Of a stretch of DNA of 64,000 bases, positions 61,946-64,000 are shown piece by piece. This DNA is from Coriaria nepalensis (lineage: Eukaryota > Streptophyta > Magnoliopsida > Cucurbitales > Coriariaceae). Below the pieces are notes generated by a model. It saw only the letters and a program-made list of their open reading frames with translations, made no database searches and was not told the origin of the DNA. The stretch lies in NCBI GenBank assembly GCA_027186245.1, contig CP114483.1, forward strand, positions 1,126,001-1,190,000, in the 5' to 3' direction. Numbering within the stretch: the first letter of the stretch is position 1; each line of letters begins with the position of its first letter. The translations under genes were made by a program, and so were the position numbers.

Positions 61946-63436
61946 CTATACATCCAATCTGTTTTTGTTTTTAGTGTACTGATTCATGACATCTTTGATC
62001 AACATTGACAAGTTTAAGTTAGAAGATCCTCCTTCCTCCGTAGCAGCTTTAGCCATCTCTGCAAGTTCCTTTGCTCTTTCTCTTCTTTTTTCGCCTTCCA
62101 CTCCCACATCCATCAACTTTTCTATTGCCTTCTGAATTCCTTGTCTCTTCACCAGCGCTCCCATTTTCTCTTCCTCTCCCCATCTAACAGGAACCTCAGC
62201 CCCAACTCCAACTCCGATCCTCAGAATATCTACGGCTAGTTTTTCGTTTAGGAACTGCTCTGCAAATAGAGGCCATGTTATCATTGGCAGCCCCCAGCAA
62301 ACAGCTTCGATAGTTGAATTCCAACCACAATGGGTTAAGAATCCTCCGACTGCTGGATGGGACAGAATAAGAACTTGTGGGGCCCACCCCCTGATTACAA
62401 GCCCCCTTCCTTTTATTCTTTCCTCGAAATTCTCCTCTGATAGCCACTTCTCTAATTCTAAAGCCTGTACTTCTCCTGTCTTGACTACCCATATAAATGG
62501 ATGTTTTGAAGCTTCCAAACTTAACCCGAGTTCTATTAACTGTGCTGTAACTAGGCGGCATAAACTACCTAAACAAGCATAAATTATCGACTTCGATTTC
62601 ATTGCATCTAACCAGTCTAAGCAGCGACTTTGATCGATCGATGCCTTATTTCCTCTTTCGAATTTGTCCAAACTCGCCCTGTTACATAGAGAAACTGGTC
62701 CAACGCAATACACTTTCTTGTTCATAGCCTTTTCATAAATCTCAGCACACCCATGTTCCAGTTCCTCAAAACTGTTCACTACGATCCCAAAAGCTTTGGA
62801 CTCAGCTTCTTGCATCTTGTCCCTAAATGTATCCAAATCAGGCTGTTTAACAAATGCCCCAGGAAGCTGAGCCTTTGTAATCTTCATCTTCCAAGGCAAA
62901 CCAGGCACTTCAAAAGGCTGGTTATCAGAATCCACTGAGTTATGAGCATCGTAGAGTTTAACATAGTGAGAGCTCAATAGTGAAAAGCAGCACATCCCAT
63001 GAAAAACGATTCTCGGAATGTTGAATTTCTGGGCTATTAAAGATGTCCAAGCAAGAGCCTTGTCTGAAATTATGCAGGTAGGAGGATGAGTACTCTGCCC
63101 TTCAAGGTACTCTTCCAAGGGCTGTTGTAATTTATGAATGGCATTATAGAATTTACGGAGTAAATCTCGTGTAGGAAGAATGTCTAGATTCTCGTACCCT
63201 AAAGGAAGCCCCACTTCCTTGCATGGGAATGGGATTTGTACGAGCCGAATAGGAAGTCCCACTACTTCTGCTCGAGAAATAGTTGATTCATATCTCTGGG
63301 CATTACATGGGGTAGTTATTACACTTACTAGAACACCACGCTCTGCAAAGAGCTTTGCCATGTCTATCATGGGGATCATGTGACCTTGTGCCATGAGTGG
63401 TACGAGTACAAAGTGAGGCTGTATAGAAGAAGCCAT
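61946..63436 (-). CDS. UDP-glycosyltransferase, UGT73C type
   Basis: A cytosolic family-1 glycosyltransferase that moves glucose from UDP-glucose to small acceptors; UGT73C members act on flavonols, brassinosteroids, cytokinins or triterpenoids, so the acceptor cannot be predicted. It is a single exon of 496 aa, the usual length. Catalytic His19 (MAQGHMIP) and the probable activating Asp125 (CIISDKAL) are present. The 44-residue PSPG donor-binding box spans Trp351-Gln394, with HCGWNS and the terminal Gln that favours UDP-glucose. The acceptor-side N-terminal half is typical (ITTPCNAQRYESTISRA). The ATG at 63436 gives the standard start. No damage is visible. UGT73C genes often occur as tandem arrays, but only one copy lies in this window. 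Confidence 0.95.
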   Translation of the reverse strand: MASSIQPHFVLVPLMAQGHMIPMIDMAKLFAERGVLVSVITTPCNAQRYESTISRAEVVGLPIRLVQIPFPCKEVGLPLGYENLDILPTRDLLRKFYNAIHKLQQPLEEYLEGQSTHPPTCIISDKALAWTSLIAQKFNIPRIVFHGMCCFSLLSSHYVKLYDAHNSVDSDNQPFEVPGLPWKMKITKAQLPGAFVKQPDLDTFRDKMQEAESKAFGIVVNSFEELEHGCAEIYEKAMNKKVYCVGPVSLCNRASLDKFERGNKASIDQSRCLDWLDAMKSKSIIYACLGSLCRLVTAQLIELGLSLEASKHPFIWVVKTGEVQALELEKWLSEENFEERIKGRGLVIRGWAPQVLILSHPAVGGFLTHCGWNSTIEAVCWGLPMITWPLFAEQFLNEKLAVDILRIGVGVGAEVPVRWGEEEKMGALVKRQGIQKAIEKLMDVGVEGEKRRERAKELAEMAKAATEEGGSSNLNLSMLIKDVMNQYTKNKNRLDV

Positions 63437-64000
63437 AGTAGATGATCAAATTGGTGATAGGTAGATTATAGAATCATGGGCAAAAGATCAAAAGCTTGTG
63501 TTCTGGGGAAATGGGTATTATTTTCACATGCAAATTACGGCTAGAGATCAGCTTGATGTACTAATATATGGAACTTAACTTTAGAATATATGTTGTATAC
63601 AAGTCTTGAAATTAAACTAATATATATATATATATATATAATATATCTAACCCTTCTTTGTCTTTTGAGTTAGTTCAAATTAGGAAAACAAAGGAAAGTA
63701 ATAAAATAAAACCAATGAACGAACGTGGCCTAGAGAATCACGTCTGATGCTTGAATTGTTGGCTTTTAACAAAGTCGAAAGCTTCAGTTTGACAGTATAG
63801 AGATTCTAGGGATTTGATCGTGAGCATATATTGCGACTATGAAGGTTTCGTGGACGTTGGGAGTAGAGATCTGCGAAGAAAATCTCTCGTGAGTTTTCTT
63901 GATGTGGATATCCGTTCGTTACGAAGGGCTCCACGGCCTATAATATGCTCCAAGATCAGCGCCTGCACTCACGAGCAACAATGGCTAAGGTTGAGATGAA
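63437..64000. other. Promoter of the UGT gene and window edge
   Basis: Holds the UGT 5' flank and a TA microsatellite (63620-63641). The last 190 bp has more balanced composition and might be the edge of another element or gene; nothing is identifiable. Confidence 0.45.

Overview
The window is nuclear DNA of a eudicot plant. Coding exons are split by short AT-rich GT-AG introns, intergenic DNA is very AT-rich with many TA, GA and A/T microsatellites, and the proteins are plant-specific (HD-Zip I, PLATZ, PPR, WAK-like, UGT73C, plastid threonine deaminase). The species cannot be named from the sequence. Exon coordinates were worked out by hand from splice sites and reading-frame continuity.

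Layout. 0-10 kb: an LMI1/ATHB22-like homeodomain-leucine zipper gene (+), ribosomal protein L24 (-) and an 11-exon TauE/SafE-family membrane protein (-). 10.8-15.3 kb: a decayed Ty3/gypsy chromovirus fragment carrying a 2.3-kb solo LTR. 15-21 kb: repeat-rich DNA with no convincing gene. 21-22.2 kb: two small genes diverging from a 240-bp region with G-box/ABRE motifs; one encodes a 99-aa acidic protein, the other a cysteine-rich protein that looks targeted to the thylakoid lumen. 23-30 kb: an EMB175-like PPR pseudogene, a GDSL esterase/lipase with a damaged start, and plastid threonine deaminase (OMR1-type), all (-). 32-38.5 kb: a WAK-like kinase pseudogene, a VPS37 pseudogene cut by a Ty1/copia piece next to a Pelota-like fragment, and a small reading frame with one stop. 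39-51.5 kb: a PLATZ factor, a PLUTO-like NCS1 transporter pseudogene carrying a solo LTR, a GIM2-like 2-oxoglutarate dioxygenase and a LUT1/CYP97C-like pseudogene. 52.5-63.4 kb: a 1367-aa NT-C2/coiled-coil protein and a UGT73C-type glycosyltransferase (-).

How it fits together. Ten genes look complete and five or six are broken, several of them relatives of genes that are usually essential or low-copy (EMB175, VPS37, Pelota, LUT1, PLUTO). From memory, the order HD-Zip I, RPL24, TauE/SafE, VPS37, 2OG dioxygenase, UGT73C matches Arabidopsis At2g36610-At2g36800, while EMB175/GDSL/PLUTO and VPS37/LUT1 lie near the paralogous ATHB51 (At5g037xx-038xx) and At3g531xx regions. The simplest reading is one copy of an old duplicated block that is losing genes through indels, stops and retrotransposon insertions. 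No operon, CRISPR array or prokaryote-type system is present, and I found no clearly new multi-gene system. The most unusual items are the VPS37-copia-Pelota juxtaposition, the two solo LTRs whose insertion sites can be read to the base, a strong MIR-like hairpin near 59.85 kb, and the diverging pair of small genes.
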